NCBI GenBank assembly: GCA_028711205.1
Contig: JAQTSP010000039.1
Span: 1-13,944, forward strand
Length of the DNA stretch: 13,944 nt
From: Eubacteriales bacterium
Lineage (GTDB): Bacteria; Bacillota; Clostridia; Christensenellales; SZUA-584
Direction: 5' to 3'
How positions within the stretch are numbered: position 1 is the stretch's first letter; each line of letters opens with the position of its first letter. Positions 1-6,282 of the stretch are shown here, in pieces. The notes under the pieces are model-generated. The model did not search any database, was not told the origin of the DNA, and worked only from the letters and a program-made list of their open reading frames with translations. Made by a program: the position numbers and the translations under genes.

Positions 1-120
1 TTCAGTGGGTTCGTGAACTCCCTTCCCGCCACACCCCGATCATTACGGAGGGATACAAGCGTCTTATTCCGCCACCGCATGACTTTTTGTTTGTAGTCGG
101 ATACCGGGGTTGCATCTCAG
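1..120 (-). other. Unresolved left edge, possible small or partial ORF
   Basis: Downstream of the 64-residue gene two short minus-strand frames compete. One starts with ATG at 115 and closes at a TGA at 2-4 (37 codons, beginning MQPRYPTTNK). The other starts with ATG at 80 (MRWRNKTLVSLRNDRG...) and is still open at the window edge. Neither has a convincing ribosome-binding site: the first has only GGAT and GAG shortly upstream, the second none. I recognise neither product. Sequence to the left would decide whether the open frame is a real gene start. Confidence 0.2.
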
Positions 121-315
121 TTATCCAGTTATTGTTTTCAACGCCGCGTCTCGGTCGGCCTCCGTCGGATATTCATAAAAATGCGCGCGTCCTCCAGGTT
201 CATCATGTATAATAATCTTCCTCGGCTCATTTGCGTCAAGCTGAATCATCGGCATTGCATCCCTGCTAAAAATAAGCGTTTTGTCGCCGTATGTAAATTT
301 TACGATATCTGCCAT
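121..315 (-). CDS. Small hypothetical phage protein (64 aa)
   Basis: I do not recognise this protein. It begins MADIVKFTYGDKTLIF and looks like a small soluble beta-rich protein with an acidic middle (LDANEPRKIIIHDEPGG). It ends with a helix-like segment (TEADRDAALKTITG) and has no membrane segment or cysteines. The start is placed at the second ATG (315) because GAGG lies nine bases upstream of it. The upstream in-frame ATG at 330 would itself contain that site. It stands alone after a 506-bp gene-free gap on its 5' side, so it may have its own promoter. Its position after the small terminase suggests the start of the late region, but nothing in it resembles a structural protein. Confidence 0.6.
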   Translation of the reverse strand: MADIVKFTYGDKTLIFSRDAMPMIQLDANEPRKIIIHDEPGGRAHFYEYPTEADRDAALKTITG

Positions 316-566
316 TGTTATTTGCCTCATTTCTTGTTATTTTTGTGCATTATGCTGTATTACCTCGGTATTCGGACGGTGATGCTATGTTGCATATTGC
401 ACAATAAAACCGCCCTTTTGTTTTATAAAAATTGTTGTGGGGCTTACCACGCGCTTTCGTTCACTAAAGAGGACAAAAGCACTCCCCGCCGGGTCAGCAT
501 GGTTTACAAGCCGTTATGCGTATTGAATATTCAGAATAACTATTCATTGCATTACCGCCAGACATT

Positions 567-588
567 GAACAAAATATTAGTTTTGTTC
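567..588. repeat. Perfect 8-bp inverted repeat
   Basis: GAACAAAA and TTTTGTTC flank a 6-base spacer (TATTAG). This could be an operator or a small hairpin. On either strand it lacks the GC-rich stem of a typical terminator. Confidence 0.6.
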
Positions 589-608
589 TAATAGCTTTAT
601 AAAAAGTC

Positions 609-630
609 CAGCAATTGCAGCGCTTTGCTG
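609..630 (-). terminator. Weak terminator-like hairpin downstream of terS
   Basis: Read on the minus strand, CAGCAA and TTGCTG pair around a 10-base loop, followed by GACTTTTTAT. This could be a weak rho-independent terminator about 190 bases after the terS stop. The stem is only 6 bp and there are three bases before the T-run, so support is modest. Confidence 0.25.
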
Positions 631-669
631 TCTCGCTATAAAACTGCTGACAATGCATGAGTATTCATA

Positions 670-699
670 CTATATGTAGTGGGTATACATTACATATAG
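670..699. repeat. 9-bp perfect inverted repeat, extendable to 12 bp
   Basis: CTATATGTA and TACATATAG pair perfectly. On a plus-strand RNA the stem extends through a G-U wobble and two more pairs to 12 bp, leaving the loop GGTATA. On the minus strand the same position would be an A-C mismatch, so any RNA function would favour plus-strand transcription. As DNA it would suit a dimeric binding protein. Confidence 0.6.
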
Positions 700-720
700 G
701 TTCGTCGTCTGTTGCTATAG

Positions 721-735
721 TGCATACATTATGCA
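721..735. repeat. TGCATA/TATGCA inverted repeat
   Basis: Perfect 6-bp arms around a 3-base CAT loop, extended on the plus strand by a G-U pair (720 with 736). It lies 22 bp from the larger inverted repeat at 670-699. Confidence 0.5.
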
Positions 736-821
736 TATTAGTTATGTTGATACTTCCATATATTTCCGTTGTAAAAACAACAATCTTTTTATCGGGTTTA
801 TCAAAGCGTGTTTTTTACCTT

Positions 822-1373
822 TCAAACATTCTCTATTTCTCTTGGTTCAATCACCTTCTTTTTTGCCGCTTCGATCTGTACGGCTATCTCTTCAGGCGTT
901 AATCTTTCATCAGCATTCTTGCCTGTTATCTGTATAGTGTCTGTCCATCCGAAGTTCTTCAATGCAAATATAGTTGTTGCCGGATGTATCTCTCCATCTG
1001 CGCCGCCATGCTCATAATAATATTCAACCTTTAATTTGGCCTGCTCAACAATGGGCGCAAACTCGTCTTTGTGTTGATAGTTTATAAGCGATAACCTCGT
1101 TGTAAACCCTAGCGCTAAAGCTAGCCCCGTTACTGTTGGGCGCTCCTTGAGCTTCATCACGGGATTTCCTTCATGGTCGAACTTCTGCACCCATTGTTTC
1201 TCTTTGCTGTCTCCTATATATTCCTCACGCCAGTCTTCTTCCCAGCATGAGGCGAAGTATTTATCTATTGCAATCTGCATTTCTTCTGGGGAGCCGTATT
1301 TTCTGGGACTGCCCGGCCCTGGTACCGGTATACTTAAATGCTGAAATTCTTTACTGTTATTCGGATGTCCCAT
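822..1373 (-). CDS. terS: Phage terminase small subunit (GP3-package-like)
   Basis: Small terminase subunits recognise the phage packaging site and load the large ATPase/nuclease subunit onto DNA. This 183-residue protein has the layout of the P22 gp3-like DNA-packaging family. An N-terminal segment (GSPRKYGSPEEMQIAIDKYF) leads into a helix-turn-helix-like region (PTVTGLALALGFTTRLSLINYQ). A helix follows (FAPIVEQAKLKVEYYYEHG), then the family-typical HPATTIFALKNFGWTDTIQI, then an acidic/basic tail after LTPEEIAVQIEAAKKK. The start at 1373 is chosen because TGAGGTGA lies just upstream. An in-frame ATG at 1415 falls inside the preceding gene and has no site. The usual partner, the large terminase, does not follow directly; a gene-free gap does. 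Confidence 0.85.
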   Translation of the reverse strand: MGHPNNSKEFQHLSIPVPGPGSPRKYGSPEEMQIAIDKYFASCWEEDWREEYIGDSKEKQWVQKFDHEGNPVMKLKERPTVTGLALALGFTTRLSLINYQHKDEFAPIVEQAKLKVEYYYEHGGADGEIHPATTIFALKNFGWTDTIQITGKNADERLTPEEIAVQIEAAKKKVIEPREIENV

Positions 1374-1383
1374 AATATTCACC

Positions 1384-1623
1384 TCACGTAATTTGTGGGT
1401 TCTTCCACATCTCAATGCGCCTTATATCTACCCTATATTTCTTTAGCTCAGGAGGCGGTGTTAGCATAGTCCTCAAAAGAGGTACCCATAATCCTAAAGA
1501 TTGTCCGCATCGTGGGCATTTCATTTTGTTCTCGTTGTAAAAAGCACTCGTTTTTTTGGGTGATTTAAACACATATTCTGTATCGCAATTACTACAGGCA
1601 CATAAGTATCTACGTCCAAACAT
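1384..1623 (-). CDS. Zinc-ribbon protein (79 aa)
   Basis: A small soluble protein with two Cys-x2-Cys knuckles, CSNC near the N-terminus and CPRC about 26 residues later. This is the classic spacing of a zinc ribbon; a further Cys sits just before the first knuckle. The C-terminal half (PPPELKKYRVDIRRIEMW) is basic. Such proteins in phage packaging regions are usually of unknown role and may bind DNA or RNA. The start is the ATG at 1623, whose A is the last base of the aminotransferase TGA (TGATG), implying translational coupling. A longer in-frame extension to 1758 would lie entirely within that upstream gene and is not supported. Confidence 0.7.
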   Translation of the reverse strand: MFGRRYLCACSNCDTEYVFKSPKKTSAFYNENKMKCPRCGQSLGLWVPLLRTMLTPPPELKKYRVDIRRIEMWKNPQIT

Positions 1624-2822
1624 CACGGCACCTCTTTCAACCATGCCAATACAATATTTTCTTCCACCTCTTCGCACACCGGACACAGATGATCTGAATA
1701 TCCAAGCGATCTGAATAATGGCATCTTGTATATCGGCGTGATATAATGCGGCTTCCAATTATACTTAAATTCCTCGTGTTCCTCATATCCCTGTTTTATT
1801 CCGTCTAAGACTGCTGTTTTGTTTTCTTCGCTCAAATGTTTATTGTTTTCAAATAAATTAAAAGCATATCGATAAAACGCGTGCCTGCATTCCGGCCTTA
1901 TTTCCACAGGGAATGACTTAGAATGGTTCGTAATAGTTTTTATTATACCCTCCAGCTTTTTAAGCTGCTCCCGTGCAATTGCGGCGGACAGTTCCGTCAT
2001 TCTGAGGTTCATACCTACAAGCTGTAAAGCACCTTTAGCGCCGACAACGAGCATTGCGTCATGCTCTGAACGATTCGCCTTGCTTTTCCAGTCGTTTATT
2101 ACAGCTTCTGAGTGGTTCATAGCCAATCTCAGTTTAAACGCTAAATCATCGTCATTCGTAACCACAATGCCGCCCTCTCCGCACTGAATGTGCTTGTGGC
2201 GATTTAATGAGTAAACGCCGATATCTCCGAGCGTTCCGGCGTAGCGTCCCTTATATTTAGCGCCTATGGCCTGTGCAGCATCCTCTATGACGTATATCTT
2301 GCGGCCGTACATTTTGCTGTATTTTTCTGCTATGGCGTTTATAGCGTCAGCGTCATATGGCTGTCCAAAAAGATCAACGACAATAATAGCGCGGGTGTGC
2401 TCTGTGATGTTTGATTCAACGCTGTGTGGGTCAAGGCAAAAATAATCTGGCTCAATATCGGCAAAAACCGGCTTTGCGCCAAAGTGTAATGGTATAGATG
2501 CGGAGCATGTCATACTATACGGTGTGACTATTACTTCGCTTGCCATGCGATCGTTATAGTCTATACTCCAGACGGATTCGTAAAAATCGCGCGGACTCTC
2601 ATAAGATTGCAGCCCTATCGCCGCACAAGCCATCCACAAACCGGAGGTTGCAGAATTGCAGGCTATAGCGTGCTTAACTCCAAAATATTCAGCCCATTCG
2701 CTTTCTAAGGCTTTTATTTCAGGCCCTCCATAGAAATTATCCGACCAATTTCCCTGATACTCGCTGAGAACGCCGCGCTCCATTACTCGGAGTACGGCAT
2801 CACGTTCTTCTTTGCCTATCAT
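1623..2822 (-). CDS. DegT/DnrJ/EryC1/StrS-family PLP-dependent sugar aminotransferase
   Basis: Enzymes of this family move an amino group, usually from glutamate, to a keto group on a nucleotide-linked sugar, using pyridoxal phosphate (PLP). The 399-residue protein is full length for the family. It has the substrate/PLP segment CNSATSGLWMA (about 55-65), GAKPVFADIEPDYFCLDP (about 115-132), VVDLFGQPYD, and VIEDAAQAIGAKYKGRYAG with the PLP-ring Asp181 and Gln184. The Schiff-base lysine is Lys210 in SLNRHKHIQCGEGG. About 20 extra residues at 73-95 interrupt the usual strand order. The start at 2822 follows GGAGG nine bases upstream; extra in-frame codons up to 2921 overlap the preceding gene. 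It probably works with the oxidoreductase and cytidylyltransferase genes upstream. The actual sugar is unknown. Confidence 0.9.
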   Translation of the reverse strand: MIGKEERDAVLRVMERGVLSEYQGNWSDNFYGGPEIKALESEWAEYFGVKHAIACNSATSGLWMACAAIGLQSYESPRDFYESVWSIDYNDRMASEVIVTPYSMTCSASIPLHFGAKPVFADIEPDYFCLDPHSVESNITEHTRAIIVVDLFGQPYDADAINAIAEKYSKMYGRKIYVIEDAAQAIGAKYKGRYAGTLGDIGVYSLNRHKHIQCGEGGIVVTNDDDLAFKLRLAMNHSEAVINDWKSKANRSEHDAMLVVGAKGALQLVGMNLRMTELSAAIAREQLKKLEGIIKTITNHSKSFPVEIRPECRHAFYRYAFNLFENNKHLSEENKTAVLDGIKQGYEEHEEFKYNWKPHYITPIYKMPLFRSLGYSDHLCPVCEEVEENIVLAWLKEVP

Positions 2823-2824
2823 TA

Positions 2825-3058
2825 TTATTTTTCCTCCAAATATTCGTTTATCGCTATAATGGCACAAAAATAAAAAGCCATTCGTATTGTTCCTATGCTT
2901 TGCTTTGATATCATCGGCCATGCGCGACTGAATTCATATAAATCGCGGAATTCTTCTTTTGTCATGTCTAGCTTGCGTTTATTTTTTACGTCCACGCATT
3001 CCCTGTGAGATTTTCCTGTAAACTCATACAAAGCAATCCAATATGTGATCTCTGTCAT
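2825..3058 (-). CDS. Unknown small protein within the sugar-biosynthesis block
   Basis: I do not recognise this 77-residue protein. It begins MTEITYWIALYEFTG and has a charged, helical centre (KRKLDMTKEEFRDLYEFSRAW). Its C-terminal helix is hydrophobic (MAFYFCAIIAINEYLEE) and may be amphipathic or briefly membrane-associated. It has no catalytic motif that I can see. It is coupled to the oxidoreductase gene by an ATGA overlap and ends two bases before the aminotransferase start, so its product should be made alongside those enzymes. It could be an adaptor or regulator of the pathway; this is inference from position only. Confidence 0.6.
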   Translation of the reverse strand: MTEITYWIALYEFTGKSHRECVDVKNKRKLDMTKEEFRDLYEFSRAWPMISKQSIGTIRMAFYFCAIIAINEYLEEK

Positions 3059-3819
3059 TTCATCAGCTCATAACACTTTTCAAGCGCCCTCAGCGCCATA
3101 TCTCCGTCACATTTTATCGGTTCGCGTCCTTCAAGAAAATTGTATGCATTTTTAACAACATGCCGATGCGAATAGTCATAATAATTCCAAACCGGCTGAT
3201 CTCCAACTCTAACTTCTGTAAATGTATAATTCTCATATATGACTGCCAGCGCCCAAACTCTGTCCTTATTTTGGCTTTCGTGAAGCTCATATTTTTCGCA
3301 TCCGACCATATCAAAAAAGTCTGTAGCATGGCTGGCAGTATGCAATAATCCTCTATTATAGACGCATATTCCATATAAAGGCCTGCCGTATTGTATTAAA
3401 TAATCGTAATGCGGTATAAATCGGCGCGTGTAGTTCACCATAAGCGGAATGCTATTTCGCTTGTACAGCTCGACAATTTCACGCGCTATAATTATGTTAT
3501 CGCATATAGGTTTTTCGCAAATAACAAGTTTTAAGGAAGAGTTTAAAATCTGCTTTAATGTAATGTAGTGTGCGGTGTCCGGTGTTGCAACAACCGCTAT
3601 ATCAATTTTTCTGTATTCTAAATACGAATCGATTAACACATCAGTAAAGAGCCCATCCCATTTTTCTGCGGCCTTCATCGCACGGTCTGGAACTGAATCG
3701 TAAAACCAAAGGTTTGCGCCGCGCTCTTTAAACGCATGTGCGTATGTAATAACTTTATCGCTGTTTTGGTGGTCTGCCCCTGCGCCTTGGCTGCCCGCTC
3801 CTATTATCAGAACATTCAT
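3055..3819 (-). CDS. Gfo/Idh/MocA-family NAD(P)-dependent oxidoreductase (short form)
   Basis: Members of this family oxidise or reduce sugars and cyclitols with NAD(P). The N-terminal Rossmann fold is clear: MNVLIIGAGSQG with Gly7, Gly9 and Gly12, then AVVATPDTAHY near 76-85. The family EKP motif is at 102-104, followed by NYTRRF. A likely active-site region is LLHTASHATDFFD with His160, His164 and Asp167. At 254 residues it is markedly shorter than the usual 330-350, so the C-terminal sheet domain is trimmed. The start at 3819 is chosen because GAGGT lies five bases upstream. Its first 65 bases overlap the end of the cytidylyltransferase gene in another frame. It probably makes the keto sugar used by the aminotransferase or reduces a later intermediate; the substrate is unknown. 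Confidence 0.85.
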   Translation of the reverse strand: MNVLIIGAGSQGAGADHQNSDKVITYAHAFKERGANLWFYDSVPDRAMKAAEKWDGLFTDVLIDSYLEYRKIDIAVVATPDTAHYITLKQILNSSLKLVICEKPICDNIIIAREIVELYKRNSIPLMVNYTRRFIPHYDYLIQYGRPLYGICVYNRGLLHTASHATDFFDMVGCEKYELHESQNKDRVWALAVIYENYTFTEVRVGDQPVWNYYDYSHRHVVKNAYNFLEGREPIKCDGDMALRALEKCYELMK

Positions 3820-4636
3820 TTTGTACCTCATTATTATTTGTTTGTTTTGATTCGTTTGTTGTTTTTACAACAGAATCATAATATTCCTGTAGTTCCTCAA
3901 AATAATCCTTCCTCTTGACTTCGGCGACCTTTTTGTACATTTCGGGGTAAGTATCGATAATCCCGATAACCTCCGCACAAGTCAAGCTTAGGTTGTAGCC
4001 CTGCCCTTCAAATCCGTAAATAAAACGAATAAGCTCCAAATCTTCCGGCGTATCTAAAGTTACCTCAACGTCTGGCCGGTTTACTCCCGGCGGGGCCGTC
4101 CAGTGCAGAATTTTGAATTTGCCTTTATTTTTAGGGTTTAGGTACATCCATGTAGATACATGCTGCCGGTCTATCGGGTTATCTACCTCTTTATTGATAC
4201 GCTCCAAGGTTCCGGTGCTGAATATCCTGATATCATATCCCCTTGGGAATTCTCTGTGCTTGATATTTGTTATCAGGTCTTGCGACATGTCATAAGCCTG
4301 CAAAAGATGGTTTATGTGGTTTGGGTCGATCAGGGGGCAGTCTGCTGTTATTTCAACGATCACATCAACCGCATACGCTTTTGCCGCCTCCAAGACGCGC
4401 GATAACACGTTTTCCTCGCTTCCTCTGTAGTAATGGCAGTTCAAACTTGTGCACAGCTCCACAATTGCGTCATCCGCTTTGTTCGTGGTTGTGGCTACTA
4501 TCACGTCATCGACGCTTGAAGCTCTGCAACGCTCTATGACGCGCTGTAAACACGGTTTTCCGCATATGTCGATAGTCGCCTTGTTCGGCAAGCGCGAACT
4601 TCCCTGACGTGCCTGAATAATACAAGCAGATCTCAT
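3755..4636 (-). CDS. SpsF-like cytidylyltransferase (CMP-sugar synthetase family) with AT-hook-like tail
   Basis: This nucleotidyltransferase family activates acidic sugars (Kdo, neuraminate-like, legionaminate-like) as CMP-sugars. The signature IIQARQGSSRLPNK (residues 6-19) is the nucleotide-binding loop. It is followed by GKPCLQRVIERC, VDDVIVATTTNKADDAIVE, YRGSEENVLSR, and the metal/substrate motif TADCPLIDP (about 97-105). A core of about 240 residues matches SpsF-type proteins. The last 50 or so residues are extra: low-complexity (Thr/Asn/Glu-rich), ending in RRRGRPPK, which resembles an AT-hook. That tail is encoded where the gene overlaps the Rossmann loop of the next gene by 65 bases. 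The start at 4636 has GGGAG upstream. It is probably the activating enzyme of the surface-sugar block. Confidence 0.88.
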   Translation of the reverse strand: MRSACIIQARQGSSRLPNKATIDICGKPCLQRVIERCRASSVDDVIVATTTNKADDAIVELCTSLNCHYYRGSEENVLSRVLEAAKAYAVDVIVEITADCPLIDPNHINHLLQAYDMSQDLITNIKHREFPRGYDIRIFSTGTLERINKEVDNPIDRQHVSTWMYLNPKNKGKFKILHWTAPPGVNRPDVEVTLDTPEDLELIRFIYGFEGQGYNLSLTCAEVIGIIDTYPEMYKKVAEVKRKDYFEELQEYYDSVVKTTNESKQTNNNEVQNECSDNRSGQPRRRGRPPKQR

Positions 4637-4649
4637 TATTATTTCTCCC

Positions 4650-5096
4650 TTAACTTGAATTTATGGTTATTGTTTTTATTGACAATTCTTCCGCTTTTTC
4701 TGCTGGAATTAAAAATCCCCGCGATGTGGGCGTTTGTACTTCTTTATACTTTTTTCTGCCGTAAAGCGTTTTTAAGTATTTTTTGGGAAATATAAATATT
4801 TTTTCATAATTCCCTATAATATAAAGCCATGTATTATCGTTTCTGTAGATCCCCGAATCAACATACTTAAAATTCGCTGGATCGCTTTTTTCGGCTATCT
4901 CAATATATAAGTTTCCTGTACTTTTTACTTTGTCATCAAACTTTATTTCAAATCCGCATTTATTTTCTCCGACTGTATGCTGATATTTTTTACTGCTATA
5001 GCTTATTATCGGCAATCCAATTTCATAAAGTTTTTCAACGACAAAATCTTGGTAAGACAATCCCTGTTCTAACTTGTTTCTGTAATATTCGTTCAT
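4650..5096 (-). CDS. Phage protein with possible PD-(D/E)XK nuclease-like core
   Basis: A 148-residue soluble protein of a type seen in phages but not assigned a function. An N-terminal helix (NKLEQGLSYQDFVVEKLYEIG) is followed by CGFEIKFDDK (Glu50) and GNLYIEIAEK (Glu66). Two more strand-rich motifs follow, YRNDNTWLYIIG and IFIFPKKYLK. Helix-Glu, strand-Glu, strand-Glu-x-x in this order is reminiscent of the PD-(D/E)XK nuclease fold. However, the expected ExK lysine would be Ala68 here, so activity is doubtful. It starts inside the methyltransferase stop codon (ATGA), so the two are translated together, as a methylase/nuclease pair would be. That pairing is an inference, not a demonstrated restriction system. 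Confidence 0.55.
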   Translation of the reverse strand: MNEYYRNKLEQGLSYQDFVVEKLYEIGLPIISYSSKKYQHTVGENKCGFEIKFDDKVKSTGNLYIEIAEKSDPANFKYVDSGIYRNDNTWLYIIGNYEKIFIFPKKYLKTLYGRKKYKEVQTPTSRGFLIPAEKAEELSIKTITINSS

Positions 5097-6184
5097 GCTT
5101 CATTTCCCCATACGGTCCATCCGTCAATTCTTTTGCGGGAAAATAGTTCAATCTTATTTCCATGAGTATAAATATCATCTATCATTTGCCTGAATTCTTT
5201 CGGCTTTTCTGAATGCTTTCTTGATTTTTCAATCGTGAAAACGCTGTCGTACATTTTATAATTGTCTGGCAAGCAACTTCCGCGTGTGCAAACGAGTAGC
5301 AACTCATGCCTTACGCTATTGTAATAACCTTGCCCATGACCGACCTTGTCCCATATAAATGAGGTTTTATATTTAAATCCCCAAGCTTTTATTACTTCAA
5401 AGCTTTCTTCTAGCATGGGCGATGTTACCCATAAAAATAGAACCGCATTATCTTCTGCTAATTCTTTTATTGGCAATTCGCAAATATCTTTTAATGGCAT
5501 CGTTGGATAATGAAATTCCGCGTTTCCCGTTTCCATAGTATTTCCATATTGCCAAGGCGGATCTGCATAGATAATTCTATATTTACCTTTTGGCGGTTCA
5601 ATTATTTTTGCTTGTTCTTTAACCTCTTCGCGCTTTACGTTTATGTACGCTTTATTGATGCTTAGTTTACCATTCCGTATTTTTTCTTTTACTTCAGATG
5701 TTGCTTTTTCTTCAATTTTTTGTACTTTAGCTATGGTGTCGTGCGAAACACCCGCTATATTGGCAAGCGTTTTTGTGGTATTGACCGACTCTTTTATGAA
5801 AGCCTTTTCAGAATTCTGAAAAGGCTTTGTATTTTCTCCCGCTGCCCTTAAGTTTTCCTTTGCTTTTCCTGCAAACAATTCTTTTAATTTTAACGCCAAC
5901 ACAGACCTGTCATATGCCGATAAGTTACGCCGTCCAAATTGATTTAATATTATCCACTCTTTAACTTTTTCGCGGTTCTCAAATACTTTATCTGCTGTCG
6001 TAAATGATATTCCGTTTTTAGCGCATATTGTATACCTGTTATGACCATCTATTAACGTGCCATTCCAAACAATTAGAGCGTCCCGACAGCCTTCTGAAAT
6101 AACGCTTTTCTCCAGTTGGTTATATTCGTCTGCCGTCAATGGCGGAATAAGCGACTTAAATTCGTCATCAATAACTATATCCAT
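5093..6184 (-). CDS. ParB-like N-terminal domain fused to MT-A70-family adenine methyltransferase
   Basis: The protein (363 residues) combines a DNA-recognition front end with an S-adenosylmethionine-dependent N6-adenine methyltransferase. Residues about 15-85 form a ParB/Srx-like domain (TADEYNQLEKSV, then GTLIDGHNRYTIC). Residues about 88-155 include a helical region and a helix-turn-helix of ParB type (TLANIAGVSHDTIAKVQ). The catalytic domain starts near 200 with YRIIYADPPWQYG; DPPW at 208-211 is the methyltransferase motif IV. It runs through LFLWVTSPMLEE, FIWDKVGHGQGYYNSVRHELLLV and ends with IELFSRKRIDGWTVWGNE. It probably methylates phage DNA, which could protect it from host restriction or regulate genes. 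Its leader contains a structured element, and its coding sequence contains a perfect 30-bp palindrome. Confidence 0.9.
   Translation of the reverse strand: MDIVIDDEFKSLIPPLTADEYNQLEKSVISEGCRDALIVWNGTLIDGHNRYTICAKNGISFTTADKVFENREKVKEWIILNQFGRRNLSAYDRSVLALKLKELFAGKAKENLRAAGENTKPFQNSEKAFIKESVNTTKTLANIAGVSHDTIAKVQKIEEKATSEVKEKIRNGKLSINKAYINVKREEVKEQAKIIEPPKGKYRIIYADPPWQYGNTMETGNAEFHYPTMPLKDICELPIKELAEDNAVLFLWVTSPMLEESFEVIKAWGFKYKTSFIWDKVGHGQGYYNSVRHELLLVCTRGSCLPDNYKMYDSVFTIEKSRKHSEKPKEFRQMIDDIYTHGNKIELFSRKRIDGWTVWGNEA
5799..5828. repeat. Perfect 30-bp palindrome inside the methyltransferase gene
   Basis: Each half is AAAGCCTTTTCAGAA, giving 15 paired positions with no spacer and an EcoRI-type GAATTC at the centre. 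It lies in the linker between the ParB-like and helix-turn-helix parts and encodes KPFQNSEKAF. No T-run follows on either strand, so it does not look like a terminator. It resembles a parS/operator-like site for a dimeric DNA-binding protein, or could form a strong RNA hairpin during translation. Confidence 0.85.
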
Positions 6185-6213
6185 TTTTCCGTACCTTTCA
6201 TGTTTTCCGTACC
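6185..6213 (-). repeat. Tandem GGTACGGAAAA repeat before the methyltransferase start
   Basis: Two exact 11-base copies (minus strand GGTACGGAAAA) start 18 bases apart. The second copy abuts the ATG. A third, inverted GGTACGG core forms the loop of the larger hairpin at 6240-6246. The repeats could be operator half-sites or pairing partners for that loop. Confidence 0.7.
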
Positions 6214-6282
6214 AAAAATAAGCATAAGAAAAGGCAGGGGGTACGGTTTCCCTGCCTCAGCCTTGCAAAGCTGTCTTATGCT
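6185..6282 (-). promoter_or_regulatory. Candidate three-way-junction RNA element in the methyltransferase leader
   Basis: Read as minus-strand RNA: a 9-bp closing stem (AGCATAAGA with TCTTATGCT; 6274-6282 with 6221-6229) encloses two hairpins. One is CAGCTT/GGGCTG-like at 6258-6273 (6 pairs including a U-G wobble, UGCA loop). The other is at 6232-6257 (AGGCAGGG/CCCTGCCT, 8 bp, loop AAACCGTACC). Junctions are 0, 0 and 2 bases. A T-rich run (TATTTTT) follows the closing stem directly, so it could act as a terminator or attenuator. The loop sequence CCGTACC is complementary to GGTACGG, which occurs twice downstream. One copy lies right before the methyltransferase ATG and overlaps its AAAGG ribosome-binding site. 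The 5' arm overlaps the stop codon of the radical SAM gene. Confidence 0.6.

Larger units (their letters stand above)
316..821. other. 506-bp gene-free gap beside the small terminase gene
   Basis: No reading frame here on either strand has both a plausible start signal and protein-like composition. The stretch is AT-rich and unusually dense in short inverted repeats: GAACAAAA/TTTTGTTC, CTATATGTA/TACATATAG, TGCATA/TATGCA, CAGCAA/TTGCTG, and the near-palindromes GTATTCATAC and GTATAC. On the plus strand TTGATA (747-752) and TGTAAA (770-775) are 17 bp apart, which fits a sigma-70-type promoter, but no plus-strand gene follows. Such a gap next to terS could hold a packaging (cos/pac) site, a regulatory region or an unlisted RNA. 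The sequence alone does not say which. Confidence 0.5.

Noticed and set aside
1..60. tRNA-like GGTTCGTGAAC at the left edge
   Set aside because: The repeat does not fit a T-arm (GGTTCGAATCC type) and no acceptor stem can be formed within the window.
181..591. 136-codon plus-strand frame
   Set aside because: No ribosome-binding site, Cys/His/Leu-rich odd composition, and it runs antisense over the better-supported 64-residue gene.
5799..5828. Palindrome as a transcription terminator
   Set aside because: No T-run follows the stem on either strand and it lies in the middle of an intact coding frame.
6221..6282. tRNA or known riboswitch in the cloverleaf-like leader
   Set aside because: Only two inner hairpins, no T-loop, anticodon arm or CCA end, and no recognised consensus of purine, SAM or hammerhead elements.
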